A stretch of DNA of 64,000 nucleotides, from NCBI GenBank assembly GCA_964571855.1, contig CAZNDO010000003.1:1-64000 (forward strand), read 5' to 3'. A program made the position numbers and the translations under genes. This document shows positions 26,126 to 35,044 of this stretch, piece by piece. The notes beneath the pieces were generated by a model. The model saw only the letters and a program-made list of their open reading frames with translations. It had not been told where the DNA came from and made no database searches. The stretch's first letter is position 1. Each line of letters starts with the position of its first letter. This DNA is from CAYYFX01 sp964571855 (GTDB lineage Bacteria > ARS69).

Positions 26126-26959
26126 ATGACCGAAGCCTTCGCCCTGCCCTTCTTCCGGACGGCGCTCCTGGCCAGCCTCGTGCTGGCCGGGATCCACGCC
26201 TACCTCGGCTTCCACATCGTGCGGCGCGGGGTCATCTTCGTGGACCTGGCGCTCGCGCAGATGGCGGCGCTCGGCGTGGCGGTCGCGCTGGTGCTGAACG
26301 TGCACGAGGACGAGCGGGTCACGTACCTGCTCGCGCTCGGCATGACGTTCGCCGGCGCAGCCGTGTTCGCCTGGTTGCGGGGGCAGGAGCGGAGGAACGT
26401 CCCGCTGGAGGCGTTCATCGGGATCGTGTTCGCCACCGCACAGGCCGCGGTGTTCCTGGTGCTGGAGAAGAGCCCCGCGGGACCGGAGCACCTGAAGGAG
26501 ACGCTCGCGGGGTCGCTGTTCACGGTGTCGCCGCGGCACGTGGCGGAGACGGCGGCGCTGTACGCGGCCGTCGGCATCGCCCACGTGCTGCTGCGGCGCC
26601 CGTTCTTCGAGATCACGAACGACCCGCGCGCCGCCGCCGCGCGCGGGCGCAAGCTGTTCTGGTGGGACCTGGCGTTCTACGCCATGTTCGGCCTGGTGGT
26701 GACGTCCAGCGTGCAGATCGCGGGCGTGCTGCTGGTGTTCGGGCTCCTGGTCATCCCGGCGGTCGCCGGCGCCATGGCCACGGCGAAGGCGGGGGCGGCG
26801 CTCGCCATCGGCTGGGTGTTCGGCTTCGCGGGGTGCGCGCTGGGCCTCGTGGGATCCATCCGCTTCGACCTGCCGGCGGCGCCGAGCATCCTGGTGACAT
26901 TGACGCTGCTGCTGGCGGTGTTCGGAGGCGTGCTGCACCTGCGGTCGGGAGGGCGCTGA
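26126..26959 (+). CDS. ABC-3 family metal permease (ZnuB/TroC-like)
   Basis: A 277-residue inner-membrane protein with about eight TM helices. ABC-3 signatures are the N-terminal LVLAGIHAYLGFHIVRRGVIFVDLALAQMAALG and the DLAFYAMFGLVVTSSVQIAGVLLVFGLLVIPAVAG stretch (each longer than shown positions allow; about 18-50 and 183-217). TAGGAGG lies 5 bases before the ATG. The cognate ATPase, normally adjacent, is absent; the next gene converges. The importer must borrow an ATPase from elsewhere, or the gene was lost. Confidence 0.88.
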   Translation: MTEAFALPFFRTALLASLVLAGIHAYLGFHIVRRGVIFVDLALAQMAALGVAVALVLNVHEDERVTYLLALGMTFAGAAVFAWLRGQERRNVPLEAFIGIVFATAQAAVFLVLEKSPAGPEHLKETLAGSLFTVSPRHVAETAALYAAVGIAHVLLRRPFFEITNDPRAAAARGRKLFWWDLAFYAMFGLVVTSSVQIAGVLLVFGLLVIPAVAGAMATAKAGAALAIGWVFGFAGCALGLVGSIRFDLPAAPSILVTLTLLLAVFGGVLHLRSGGR

Positions 26960-26980
26960 TCCGCCGTCGCTCCTCCGGCC

Positions 26981-28459
26981 TCACCCCGGGACGTTCACGA
27001 ATGCCCGCAGCGCCAGCAGCACGGCGAGCTGCCCCACCGCGATCGGCAGCACGGGCACGGCTCGCCGCGGCGCGCCGGTGACGCCGGCGGCCGCCGCCAG
27101 CGCGGGCGGCATGAGGAACATCCAGATCCGGCCCGTCTCGCCGAGGATCGACCCGGAGAGATCCAGCGCCACGAGCGTCACGAGCGCGGCGAGTCCGAAG
27201 GGGATCTCCAGCGCGTTCGGCGCGCGGTCGCGCAGCGCGCGCAGCTCCGCCGGGATCGCGGCGAGCCACGCGAAGACGAGCGGCGGTCCGAGGAAGAGCG
27301 CGAAGTCCCACAGGTTCCAGCGGACCCAGGTGGCGTAGTCGCGGCCGTGCACCAGGGCCTGCACGCGGTGCGCCGCCGCGAAGCACTCGCGCGTCACCGC
27401 GGGCCAGTCCATGCCCGTCACGGCCGGGGCCGCCAGCGCGAGCGCGAACCCCAGCACGGCTGCCGCGGCCAGCGCCGCGCTCCGTGCGGGACGCGGCATC
27501 GGGACGCCGCGCCGCGCCGCTACCACCCACATGCCGGCCAGCGCCAGCGCCCACGGGAGCAGCGCCGCCGCCGCGGTCAGCGAGATGAAGAGCGCGCCCC
27601 CCGCCAGCAGCCCCGCTACGCCCGCGAGCGCCGGCGCCTGCGGCCGCGACGCGTGCCGCATCGCCTCCACCAGGAACGCCGCGGCGCTCATCACCACGAG
27701 CAGCAGCAGGTGGTCGGTCTGCGGCGTGAAGATCATCAGGCTGGGCACGCTGCCGTACAGCAGCACCGCGGAGGCCACGCCGTCCGGATTGCCGCGCCCG
27801 CCCACGAGCACCACGAGCGGCACGAGCACCAGCGCGCCGAGCGCGACGAGCAGCCAGGCGGCGGAGAAGGCGCCGGCGCGATGCGCGTCGGTCGTTCCCG
27901 GCGGCCCCGCCGGCACGCCGCCGAGCCGCTCGCCGAGGGACAGCAGCGCTTCCGTCCGCCCCGGCTCGCCCGCCCACTCGTTCACGGCGCGGAAGAACAG
28001 CACGCGCCCCGGCGGCTGCGACGGCCCGTGCACGGGGAATCCGCGCTGCAACCGCGGGTAGTCCCGCAGGAAAGCCCCCACGTCGTCCACGCGCCGCGCG
28101 ATCGTGTGGTAGCTGGTGAAGGCCGGATCCATCACGCGACGCGGGAGGTTCGCCAGCCCGCCCGGCTCGATCGCCGTGAGCGCGACCATCTCCGCGAACA
28201 CGAGCACGACAGCCGCGGCGAGGTACGGCACGCGCACGCGGTTCGGCGCGCCGCCCCACGTGCGGCGGATGGCCACGCTGGTCAGCGCGAGCAGGCCGAA
28301 GATCGCGGCCACGATCGCCAGCGGCGCGAACGCCTCCAGCGGCCGCCGCTCCCACTGCCAGCTCTCCGGCCCCCGCAGGGCCGCCGGCATGTCCGCCGTC
28401 AGGAGCGCCGCGAGCACGAGCCCGATCCCGGCCGCGATCCACCCGCCGCTTCGCCTCAT
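26981..28459 (-). CDS. Polytopic membrane protein, possible GT-C glycosyltransferase
   Basis: A 492-residue inner-membrane protein with about 12 TM segments. A periplasmic loop of about 90 residues after TM3 contains RGFPVHGPSQPPGRVLFFRAVNEW. I see no definite family motif. Size, topology and the adjacent ArnT-like gene suggest a GT-C-fold transferase or polymer export protein. GGAGG lies 7 bases before the ATG at 28459. It follows the glycosyltransferase gene after 24 bases in the same direction and converges with the metal permease gene at its 3' end. Confidence 0.65.
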   Translation of the reverse strand: MRRSGGWIAAGIGLVLAALLTADMPAALRGPESWQWERRPLEAFAPLAIVAAIFGLLALTSVAIRRTWGGAPNRVRVPYLAAAVVLVFAEMVALTAIEPGGLANLPRRVMDPAFTSYHTIARRVDDVGAFLRDYPRLQRGFPVHGPSQPPGRVLFFRAVNEWAGEPGRTEALLSLGERLGGVPAGPPGTTDAHRAGAFSAAWLLVALGALVLVPLVVLVGGRGNPDGVASAVLLYGSVPSLMIFTPQTDHLLLLVVMSAAAFLVEAMRHASRPQAPALAGVAGLLAGGALFISLTAAAALLPWALALAGMWVVAARRGVPMPRPARSAALAAAAVLGFALALAAPAVTGMDWPAVTRECFAAAHRVQALVHGRDYATWVRWNLWDFALFLGPPLVFAWLAAIPAELRALRDRAPNALEIPFGLAALVTLVALDLSGSILGETGRIWMFLMPPALAAAAGVTGAPRRAVPVLPIAVGQLAVLLALRAFVNVPG

Positions 28460-28483
28460 GCCCCGCCTCCGATCCGCCCCTCG

Positions 28484-30112
28484 CTACCCCTCGCGCCGCC
28501 GCCAGATCTCGATCCGCGGATGGTCGAAGATCCGGAACAGGATCTCCGCCCCGTCGTCCCGGAACGTCCACGGTCCCAGGCGCGGATACACCGCGAACTC
28601 CCGCACCTTCTCGAACGGGAGCGTCCCGTCGTCCAGGTATCGGTAGAACGCGCTCTCGACCGGACGGAGTTCCGGCGCCGCGGTGTAGGACCGGCGGTGC
28701 CCCTCGGAGAGGGCCAGCCAGTCCGCCCGGTCCATCACCTCCACGATGTGCTGCCGACGCTGGTCGTCCGTGGACCGTTCGTGGCCCACGTAGTAGTTCT
28801 TCCAAAGGATCTCGTACCGCAGCGGCGCGCGCTCGATGGCCGCCACCGGCGATCCGATCGGCGGCCCGTAGCCCGGCGGATCCTCCACCACCACGATCTC
28901 GCGCGGCCCCACGTTCCGGTCCAGCCAGCGCGCGGCCTGCACGCGCGCGTCGGGCTCCGCGTAGATCGCGGTGAACGCCAGCCCGTGCAGGAGGACGACG
29001 CCGCCCACGCCGGCCGCCAGCGGAAGCCGCAGCTTCGGCGCGCGGGCCGTGAGCGCCGCCACCGCGTCCGCGGCGAGGATCGCCAGCACCGGGAGGAGCG
29101 GCACGAGGAAGCGCACGGTCTTCACGCGGGCGGCCAGGAGGAGCGCCAGGAGCGGCAGCCCGAAAAGCAGGAGGCGAACGTCCGGCGGGCGCCGCCGGCG
29201 CAGCGCCACCACGAGCCCGACCACGGCGAGGATGTCCGGCAGGATCCCCACCGCGTACGGCAGGAGCTTCACGGCCTCCGTCCAGCCCGGGATGTCGTGC
29301 GCGTACGGCAGCGTCCAGTCGTGGAAGTCCGACGAGAACGCGCGGCGCAGGTTCCCCGCGAGCGTCGTGTGCTCGCCGGTGCGCGCTCCCGCGTCGCCGC
29401 CGAGGAGGAGCGCGGGGTTCAGCGCCACCGCGACGACCGCCGCCGTGACCGCCGCCGTCGCCGCGCGCGCGAGCGCCCGCGGCCGGTCCGCGGTCCACGC
29501 CGCGTGCAGGATGGGCAGCAGCACCAGCACGCCCGGCGCCTTCACGGAGACGGCCGCTCCCAGCGCGGCGCCCGCCGCCGCGAAGCGCGCCGCTCCCGGA
29601 CGCTCCGCCGCCCGCTCCGCCGCGAGCAGCCCGAGCGCCACGGCCAGCACGAGCAGCGACTCCACCGTGCCGAAGTGTCCCGCCTGCACGAGCGCGGGGA
29701 ACCCCGCCACGAGCGCGGCCGCGAGCAGCCCGGTGCCGCGGCCGAAGCGCCGCGCCCACAACCCGACCACCACGACCGCCGCCGCCCCCGCGATCGCGGA
29801 GATCCACCGCGCGAGCAGCAGCGTGGCCGCGAAGTCGTTGCCGTACGTGGGCGGCCCCGGCTGCGCCACCGCGCCGAGGAAGAGCTTGCGCGCGAGCACG
29901 ACGAGCCACAGCGGCAGGATGCCGTAGGAAGAGATCCCGGGATCCGGGAGCGCGCCCTCCGCCACGCTGCGCTCGAGCTGGATGGCCTTCGCCGCCACGA
30001 AGAGCCGCTCGTCGATGTGCAACGCCCACGGCAGTCCCCAGTCGATGCCGCGCGCGCGCAGCCCCAGCGCGACGAGCGCGAGCAGCAGCAGGACGGGGAG
30101 GTCGCGGCGCAC
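28484..30112 (-). CDS. ArnT/PMT-like membrane glycosyltransferase (GT39/GT83-type)
   Basis: A 542-residue inner-membrane enzyme. TM1 is followed by the first-loop motif ALHIDERLFVAAKAI, whose Asp-Glu pair fits the catalytic acidic loop of GT-C enzymes. There are about 10-11 TM helices (to about residue 370), then a soluble C-terminal domain of about 170 residues (NVGPREIVVVEDPPGYG, FDHPRIEIWRRREG). Such enzymes move a sugar from a polyprenyl-phosphate donor to a lipid or protein on the periplasmic face. Start is GTG at 30112, one base after the dipeptidase stop (TGA c GTG), so it is coupled to that gene. Donor and acceptor unknown. Confidence 0.8.
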   Translation of the reverse strand: MRRDLPVLLLLALVALGLRARGIDWGLPWALHIDERLFVAAKAIQLERSVAEGALPDPGISSYGILPLWLVVLARKLFLGAVAQPGPPTYGNDFAATLLLARWISAIAGAAAVVVVGLWARRFGRGTGLLAAALVAGFPALVQAGHFGTVESLLVLAVALGLLAAERAAERPGAARFAAAGAALGAAVSVKAPGVLVLLPILHAAWTADRPRALARAATAAVTAAVVAVALNPALLLGGDAGARTGEHTTLAGNLRRAFSSDFHDWTLPYAHDIPGWTEAVKLLPYAVGILPDILAVVGLVVALRRRRPPDVRLLLFGLPLLALLLAARVKTVRFLVPLLPVLAILAADAVAALTARAPKLRLPLAAGVGGVVLLHGLAFTAIYAEPDARVQAARWLDRNVGPREIVVVEDPPGYGPPIGSPVAAIERAPLRYEILWKNYYVGHERSTDDQRRQHIVEVMDRADWLALSEGHRRSYTAAPELRPVESAFYRYLDDGTLPFEKVREFAVYPRLGPWTFRDDGAEILFRIFDHPRIEIWRRREG

Positions 30113-30113
30113 G

Positions 30114-31217
30114 TCAGCCCGCCGGCAGCGCGCGCTCGAGGAAGCGGATCCAGTTCGCGCCGAGCACGTCGTGGATCTGCCCGTCCGAGTAGCCGCGATC
30201 GGACAGCACGTCGCCCAGACGCGGCAGGTCGGCGATCGTGTCCAGTCCCTGGGGCGCCGCCTCCGCGCCGAAGCCGCCGTCGAAGTCGCTGCCGATGCCG
30301 ACCGCCTCGTGCGTGCCGGCCACGTTCGCCACGTGCTCCACGCAGTCCGCCAGCCGCGCCAGCGGCACCACCGGCCGGCCGCGATCCGCCCACGCCTCCA
30401 CGAGCATGCGGTTGAAGGGCACCACCCCGATCACGCCGCGCCGCACCGTGAGCCGCGCGATCATGGCGTCCGAGAGCTGCCGGTCCCCCGGGCACACCGC
30501 GCGCGGGTTCGAGTGCGACGCGAGCACCGGCCCCTCCGCGAGATCCAGCGCCTCGAAGAACGACTCCTCCGCCGCGTGCGAGAGATCCAGCGCCAGCCCC
30601 GCGCGCGCGAGCGCCGGGACGAGCCGCCGCCCCGCATCCGTGAGCGGCCCGGGCGCCCCGGTGCCGCCGGAGTAGCGCGTGCCGCGCCACGCCAGCCCCA
30701 CGATGCGCACGCCGCGCGCGAACCACTCCTCGGCATCGTCCGGATCGCGGATGGGGTCCGCGCCCTCCATCAGCGGCACCATGCCCACGGCCGGCATGTC
30801 CGCGGCCGGGTCGCCCGCGCCCGCCGCCCCGCCGTCCTTCCACGCCGCCCGCACCGCATCGAGATCCGCCTTCGACCCGATGAGCCGGAAGCCCGACTCC
30901 GCGTCGTCCGCGAGCCGCCGGTAGAAGTCCAGCTGCAGCTTGCCGAGCGCTTCCGCTTCGCGGTCGTTCGCGTACGTGACGGACGTGACGTCCCCGGCCG
31001 TGATGCTCGCGGACTCGGGCGCCAGGAAGATCGTGGGGAACACGATCGCCACCCGCCCCTTCCGCATCTCGGGCAGCCCCACCATGCAGCGCCCGCGCCA
31101 CGGCTCGTCCGCCTTCTCGGCCTCGCGCTCGCGGGTGGCGTGCGCGGAATCGCGCGGATCGCGGCCGAAGCAGAAGTGGTTGAACGCGAGGTCGAGGTGC
31201 GCGTCGACGACGATCAA
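30114..31217 (-). CDS. Peptidase M19 (renal-dipeptidase-like)
   Basis: A 367-residue zinc-dependent dipeptidase of the amidohydrolase superfamily. Motifs: VVDAHLDLAF (HxD metal site, residues 5-9), the central Glu in VPLMEGADPI, ALDLSHAAEESFF, LASHSNPRAVC and the C-terminal AVGIGSDFDGGFG. Family members cleave dipeptides, and bacterial ones can be cytosolic; no signal peptide is seen. The start is TTG at 31217, supported by GGGAGG five bases upstream and the immediate VVDAH motif. It forms an operon with the two membrane proteins downstream. Confidence 0.9.
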   Translation of the reverse strand: MIVVDAHLDLAFNHFCFGRDPRDSAHATREREAEKADEPWRGRCMVGLPEMRKGRVAIVFPTIFLAPESASITAGDVTSVTYANDREAEALGKLQLDFYRRLADDAESGFRLIGSKADLDAVRAAWKDGGAAGAGDPAADMPAVGMVPLMEGADPIRDPDDAEEWFARGVRIVGLAWRGTRYSGGTGAPGPLTDAGRRLVPALARAGLALDLSHAAEESFFEALDLAEGPVLASHSNPRAVCPGDRQLSDAMIARLTVRRGVIGVVPFNRMLVEAWADRGRPVVPLARLADCVEHVANVAGTHEAVGIGSDFDGGFGAEAAPQGLDTIADLPRLGDVLSDRGYSDGQIHDVLGANWIRFLERALPAG

Positions 31218-31308
31218 GAATCCCTCCCGGGCGCGATCGCGGGTGCGTTCGCCAGTCCGCTTCGCGGGGATCCTACGGGGAGGCGCGCGGATCGAACAGG
31301 GCCAACCG

Positions 31309-32346
31309 CTACGTCGTGGCGCCGCCGCAGGACGAGCCGCCGCCGGCGGTGCAGCCGAAGCAGTGGCGCCCGGTCACGATGGGGCGGCCGGCATGGCGGA
31401 CGGGATCGAAGTCGCGGACGTGCCGACCGGCGGACGCGGCCACCGGCAGGTCCAGCATCTGGTTGAAGTCGCAGTCGTACAACGTGCCGTCCCAACCCAC
31501 GGACACCATGGTGCGGCACATCACGCCCGGCGCGGCCTGCGGGTTGTACGCGTCCACCAGCTTGCGCAGGTACGCCTCGTAGTTCCCGCTCTCCAGCAGG
31601 AAGTCCAGGAAGCGGCTGATGGGCATGTTCGTGATCGTGTACACGCCGTCGACGTCCACATCGTGCCGGCGCTTCAGCTCGCGCTTGAAGTCCGCCTCCA
31701 CCGCCGCCTGCTTCGGCGGGAGGAACGCGCCCACCGGGTTGTACACGAGCGTGAGCCGGAGCCTGCCGCCGCGCCCGTACCCGGCCGCGTTCAGCTTCCG
31801 CAGCGCGCGCACCGAGCCATCGAAGACGCCGTCGCCGCGCTGCGCGTCCGTCTGCCGCGCCTGCCAGTAAGGGAGGCTCGCCACGATCTCCACCTCGTGC
31901 GCCGCGAGGAAGTCCACGAGGTCCGCCTGCGCCGCGAGGTTGAGCACGGTGAGGTTGCAGCGGTCCATCACGTGGCAGCCGAGCCGCTTCGCCTCCGTCA
32001 CCAGGTGCCGGAACACCGGCGCCAGCTCGGGCGCGCCGCCCGTGATGTCCACGGTGCGCACGCCGGAGCGCGCGACGGCCGCGAGGCACGCGTCCGCCGT
32101 CTCCCGCGTCATGATCTCCTTGCGGTCGGGGCCGGCGTCCACGTGGCAGTGCCGGCACGTCTGGTTGCACAGCTTGCCCACGTTGATCTGCAGGACCTCG
32201 ATGGACGTCGTGCGCAGCGGGTGCAGGCCGTCCAGCCTGTCGTGGAAGAACGGCAGCCCGTGCGGCGACTCGAGGATCTCGCGCTGCCGCGCCGGGGCGG
32301 CGAGCGGGCTGCCGCGGCGCGCCAGCGAGGCGAAGGGAGCGGTCAT
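31309..32346 (-). CDS. arsS: Radical SAM protein, arsenosugar-biosynthesis ArsS-like
   Basis: A 345-residue radical SAM enzyme. The cluster motif CNQTCRHC (Cys60, Cys64, Cys67) is followed by HVDAGPDRKE, and the end GRHCFGCTAGGGSSCGG holds extra Cys typical of the ArsS/DUF3641 group. These enzymes are proposed to act after ArsM in arsenosugar synthesis. The ATG at 32346 lies 2 bases after the stop of the peroxidase-like gene, and pairing of exactly these two families is known. No arsenic methyltransferase (arsM) is present here, so the true substrate in this organism is open. Confidence 0.85.
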   Translation of the reverse strand: MTAPFASLARRGSPLAAPARQREILESPHGLPFFHDRLDGLHPLRTTSIEVLQINVGKLCNQTCRHCHVDAGPDRKEIMTRETADACLAAVARSGVRTVDITGGAPELAPVFRHLVTEAKRLGCHVMDRCNLTVLNLAAQADLVDFLAAHEVEIVASLPYWQARQTDAQRGDGVFDGSVRALRKLNAAGYGRGGRLRLTLVYNPVGAFLPPKQAAVEADFKRELKRRHDVDVDGVYTITNMPISRFLDFLLESGNYEAYLRKLVDAYNPQAAPGVMCRTMVSVGWDGTLYDCDFNQMLDLPVAASAGRHVRDFDPVRHAGRPIVTGRHCFGCTAGGGSSCGGATT

Positions 32347-32348
32347 CG

Positions 32349-32684
32349 TCACATCGACAGCTTCTGCAGGACGTTCTTCATCTGCACGCCGTGCACGAGC
32401 GACGCGCCGCCGCGGATGGCGTTCGCCACGTGGATGGCCTCGGTCATCTGGTCCAGGTTCGACCCCTTCTCGAGGCACGCGCGCGAGTAGGCGTCGATGC
32501 AGTACGGGCACTGCACGGCCGACGCCACGGCCAGCGCGATGAGCGCCTTCTCGCGCTCGCTCAGCGCGCCGTCCTCGAACACGGCCGCGTAGTACGCCAT
32601 GAACTTCTCCCAGAGCGCGGGGCTGCCCTCGGACATCTCGGCGAAGCGCGCGAGGTCGGCGGGGTCGTAGTACGTCTCGGTCAC
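32349..32684 (-). CDS. AhpD-like peroxidase-family partner of the radical SAM enzyme
   Basis: A 111-residue carboxymuconolactone-decarboxylase/AhpD-fold protein. The redox motif is QCPYCIDAYSRAC (Cys59, Cys62, Cys70), in the position where the AhpD family has its CxxC. It matches the small family described as an arsenosugar-associated peroxidase-like partner of ArsS. Start is GTG at 32684, with GGAGG 6 bases upstream; the much longer frame reading back to 33509 is antisense to the fluoride-channel gene. It is first in a two-gene operon. Confidence 0.85.
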   Translation of the reverse strand: MTETYYDPADLARFAEMSEGSPALWEKFMAYYAAVFEDGALSEREKALIALAVASAVQCPYCIDAYSRACLEKGSNLDQMTEAIHVANAIRGGASLVHGVQMKNVLQKLSM

Positions 32685-32849
32685 GGGAACCTCCGGGGCA
32701 GGCGGCACGGGAAGCGTGGCAGGATCCGCGCGAGGATACGCCAAGCCCTCGCCCCGTGTGACGTTACGTCGCCGGCGGGCCGGTCGGCGTCTGCGCGGCG
32801 CCCGTGCTATCGTCCCGCCCCACGGTCCCCGCGCCCCCGGAGCGTGCCG

Positions 32850-33266
32850 ATGCCTCCGACCGCACTCCACATCCTCCAGATCGCCGCCGGCGGAGCGCTC
32901 GGCGCGCTCGCCCGCTACGGCCTGGCCGGTCTCGTCCAGCGTCACGCGGGCCCCGGGTTCCCCGCCGGGACCTTCGCGGTGAACATCCTCGGCTGCCTCC
33001 TCTTCGGCCTCGTCGCCGGCCTCGCCACCGACCGCGCCGCCCTCCCTCCCTCCACCCGCCCCTTCGTCCTGATCGGCCTCCTCGGCGGGTTCACGACCTT
33101 CAGCACCTACGCCTACGAGACCTTCGAGCTCCTGCGGGAAGGGGACCTCCTGGGCGCCCTGGCGAACGGCCTGGGCCAAGTCCTCGCCGGCGTCCTCGCC
33201 CTCTGGCTCGGGCTCGCCGTGGCCTTGTGGTTCGGAGATTGTGGAAGGGTGCCCCCAAGTAGTTGA
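32850..33266 (+). CDS. crcB: Fluoride ion channel Fluc/CrcB
   Basis: A 138-residue, four-TM small membrane protein that exports fluoride as a dual-topology dimer. Signatures: GGALGALARYGL near the start, GTFAVNILGC (Asn45, the ion-coordinating TM2 Asn) and GGFTTFSTYAYE (79-90, the TM3 break and Phe box). Length is normal for the family. I looked for the crcB fluoride riboswitch in the 165-base leader and did not find the conserved core. It is divergent from the arsenosugar-type pair. Confidence 0.93.
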   Translation: MPPTALHILQIAAGGALGALARYGLAGLVQRHAGPGFPAGTFAVNILGCLLFGLVAGLATDRAALPPSTRPFVLIGLLGGFTTFSTYAYETFELLREGDLLGALANGLGQVLAGVLALWLGLAVALWFGDCGRVPPSS

Positions 33267-33411
33267 TACAAATGGCGTTATGTGGATCTTCGCCTCGATC
33301 CGGCCCAACGCCCGGGCGGCCGGGCACGTGCGGGCGGCCATCCACAATCTGCGCGCCACGGTTGAACGGTACCCGGGGGCGGAGCGTCTCAGGGGGTGGA
33401 GGGAACCTGAG

Positions 33412-33741
33412 ATGGTCGAGTGGCTGATCCTCACCGCGACCCACATCCTGAAGACCGTCCTCCTCGGCGGCCTCGCGCTGGTCTCCTGGGGCGTCGACGT
33501 CGTGACCACCCCCTGGGTGGAGGTCGCGAGCGCGCGGGTGGACGCGGTGGTCTGCTGTCAGGGCGAGGACGAGTCGTTGGCCGGATGGGCGGTGCGGGTG
33601 GAGGCGAAGGCGGCGAAGGGGACGTGGGTGCGGCTGGGGGATCGGGTGCCGCCCATCCGGATCGAGGCGCTGTACCGGCCGGATGTCCTTCAGCCGGTGA
33701 TCGTGGCGGTACCGAAGCCCGAGCCGAACCCCGCCACCTAG
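33412..33741 (+). CDS. Hypothetical protein with N-terminal membrane segment
   Basis: A 109-residue protein. One hydrophobic helix (about 4-28, LILTATHILKTVLLGGLALVSWG) is followed by a mostly beta, charged domain and a Pro-rich end. No family recognised. GGAGGGA lies about 10 bases before the ATG, and third codon positions are nearly all G or C, as in the neighbouring genes, so it is probably real. A longer version beginning at 33241 would overlap the fluoride-channel gene. It converges with the M28 peptidase gene 20 bases further on. Confidence 0.55.
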   Translation: MVEWLILTATHILKTVLLGGLALVSWGVDVVTTPWVEVASARVDAVVCCQGEDESLAGWAVRVEAKAAKGTWVRLGDRVPPIRIEALYRPDVLQPVIVAVPKPEPNPAT

Positions 33742-33760
33742 AGTCCGCAGCCGGGGACGG

Positions 33761-35044
33761 TCACGAACCGGGGGCGGCCGGCGCGGCCGGGCGGGCGGCC
33801 ACCGCCGGTCGGGGCTTCCGGTCGGTCACGGGCTCCGTGTCGGTCACCGTGGGACCCGCCAGCCGTCGCGCCAGCGCGTGCACCAGACGCGCCACGGCCG
33901 CCAGCGCATCCGGGTCCAGATGTTCCACGGTGTCCTCCCGCGTGTGGATCCGTCGCGACGCCGACCCCAGGACCTCGCCAACCAGCGTGACCGTGGCGAA
34001 GCCGCGCGCGGCGATCGGCATCGTGTCCACTCCCACGCCGGGCAGGAACGGGACGAGGCGCACGCGCACGTCCGCCTCGCGCGCGGCCGTGCGCACGTGG
34101 TCGGCCACGGACCGCCCGTCCGGGGCGAACCCGTGGGTGTCCAGCGCGAGCAGGCCGCGCCCCACGCCCACCGAGTCCACGTTCACGAACACGGTGACGG
34201 CCGGGTCCAGCGCCCGCTCGTGCGCGGCGATCCAGCGCATCGCCCCGGCCATTCCCAGCTCCTCCGCGCCGGTCGCGACGAACGTGAGGCGCGCGTCCGC
34301 GAGCGCCGGATCGGCGGGCAGCACGCGCGCCAGCTCGCCGAGCACCGCGAGCCCGGACGCGTTGTCCATGGCGCCCGGCGACTCGTTGCCGAGCGGATTC
34401 CACGTGACCGCCGCGAGCGCCACCGCCACCGCGTACCCGATCAGCGCGATCGCCACGGGCACGTCGCCGCCGCGCAGCACCACGGCGCCGGACCAGCCGG
34501 CCGCCAGCACGAGCCACGCGAGCGCCGCGAGCGCCGCGGCCGCGGGCCAGAACGTGGGCAGGCGCGTGGACTTGCTGTCCAGGTGCGCGAGGAAGACGAG
34601 GTGAGGGCCGCCAGCGGCGGCGGCCTCGGCAGCGCCGCGCCCGCGCGGGGCGCGCGTCCCCGCCACGTTCGCGCTCTCCACGAGCGGCTCGTCGTCGAAA
34701 AGACGCTCGAAGGACAGGCGCCAGCGGCCGGCGCTGGACCCCAGCGCGAGGAGCGCCAGCGCGGCCGGCCACACGAGCGTGGGCTCCGCGCGCAGCATCC
34801 GCGCCACGAGGCCGATCCCCACGGCGAACCCGATCTGCACGAGCGCGCGCAGCCGCGCGAGCGCCGTGCGCCCCGCCGTGAACGGCTCGCGCCGGACCGT
34901 GAGACCCGCCGCGCGGAACTCCTCCGCCAGGAGATCCGCGACCCGCGCCTCCTCCGCGCCGCCGGGGAAGCGGGGGAACGCCAGCGCGCGGACGCGGGCG
35001 AGCAGGCGCGTGCCGGAATCCGCCGGCGAAGCGCCGCGGCTCAC
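33761..35044 (-). CDS. M28-family zinc aminopeptidase with membrane segments
   Basis: A 427-residue peptidase. The metal and catalytic residues of M28 are all visible: LVFLAHLDSKS (His, Asp), GAMDNASGLAV (bridging Asp), TGAEELGM (Glu-Glu), VNVDSVG (Asp) and RIHTREDTVEHL (His). Several hydrophobic stretches (about 60-100 and 165-215) interrupt the fold, suggesting membrane association. Start is GTG at 35044, inside the stop of the upstream glycosyltransferase-like gene (GTGA overlap), so the two are coupled. Substrate unknown; possibly peptide or glycopeptide processing. Confidence 0.85.
   Translation of the reverse strand: MSRGASPADSGTRLLARVRALAFPRFPGGAEEARVADLLAEEFRAAGLTVRREPFTAGRTALARLRALVQIGFAVGIGLVARMLRAEPTLVWPAALALLALGSSAGRWRLSFERLFDDEPLVESANVAGTRAPRGRGAAEAAAAGGPHLVFLAHLDSKSTRLPTFWPAAAALAALAWLVLAAGWSGAVVLRGGDVPVAIALIGYAVAVALAAVTWNPLGNESPGAMDNASGLAVLGELARVLPADPALADARLTFVATGAEELGMAGAMRWIAAHERALDPAVTVFVNVDSVGVGRGLLALDTHGFAPDGRSVADHVRTAAREADVRVRLVPFLPGVGVDTMPIAARGFATVTLVGEVLGSASRRIHTREDTVEHLDPDALAAVARLVHALARRLAGPTVTDTEPVTDRKPRPAVAARPAAPAAPGS

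Noticed and set aside
26751..30029. 1092-residue leftward frame
   Set aside because: It shadows the two membrane-protein genes in another frame, lacks hydrophobic segments or motifs, and is rich in Gly-Arg-Ala as expected from high-GC off-frame reading.
32685..32849. Possible fluoride riboswitch before crcB
   Set aside because: The conserved crcB-motif core and pseudoknot sequences are not found in the leader.
33420..34604. 394-residue rightward frame
   Set aside because: It is antisense to the M28 peptidase gene, whose metal ligands are all present, and has no motifs.
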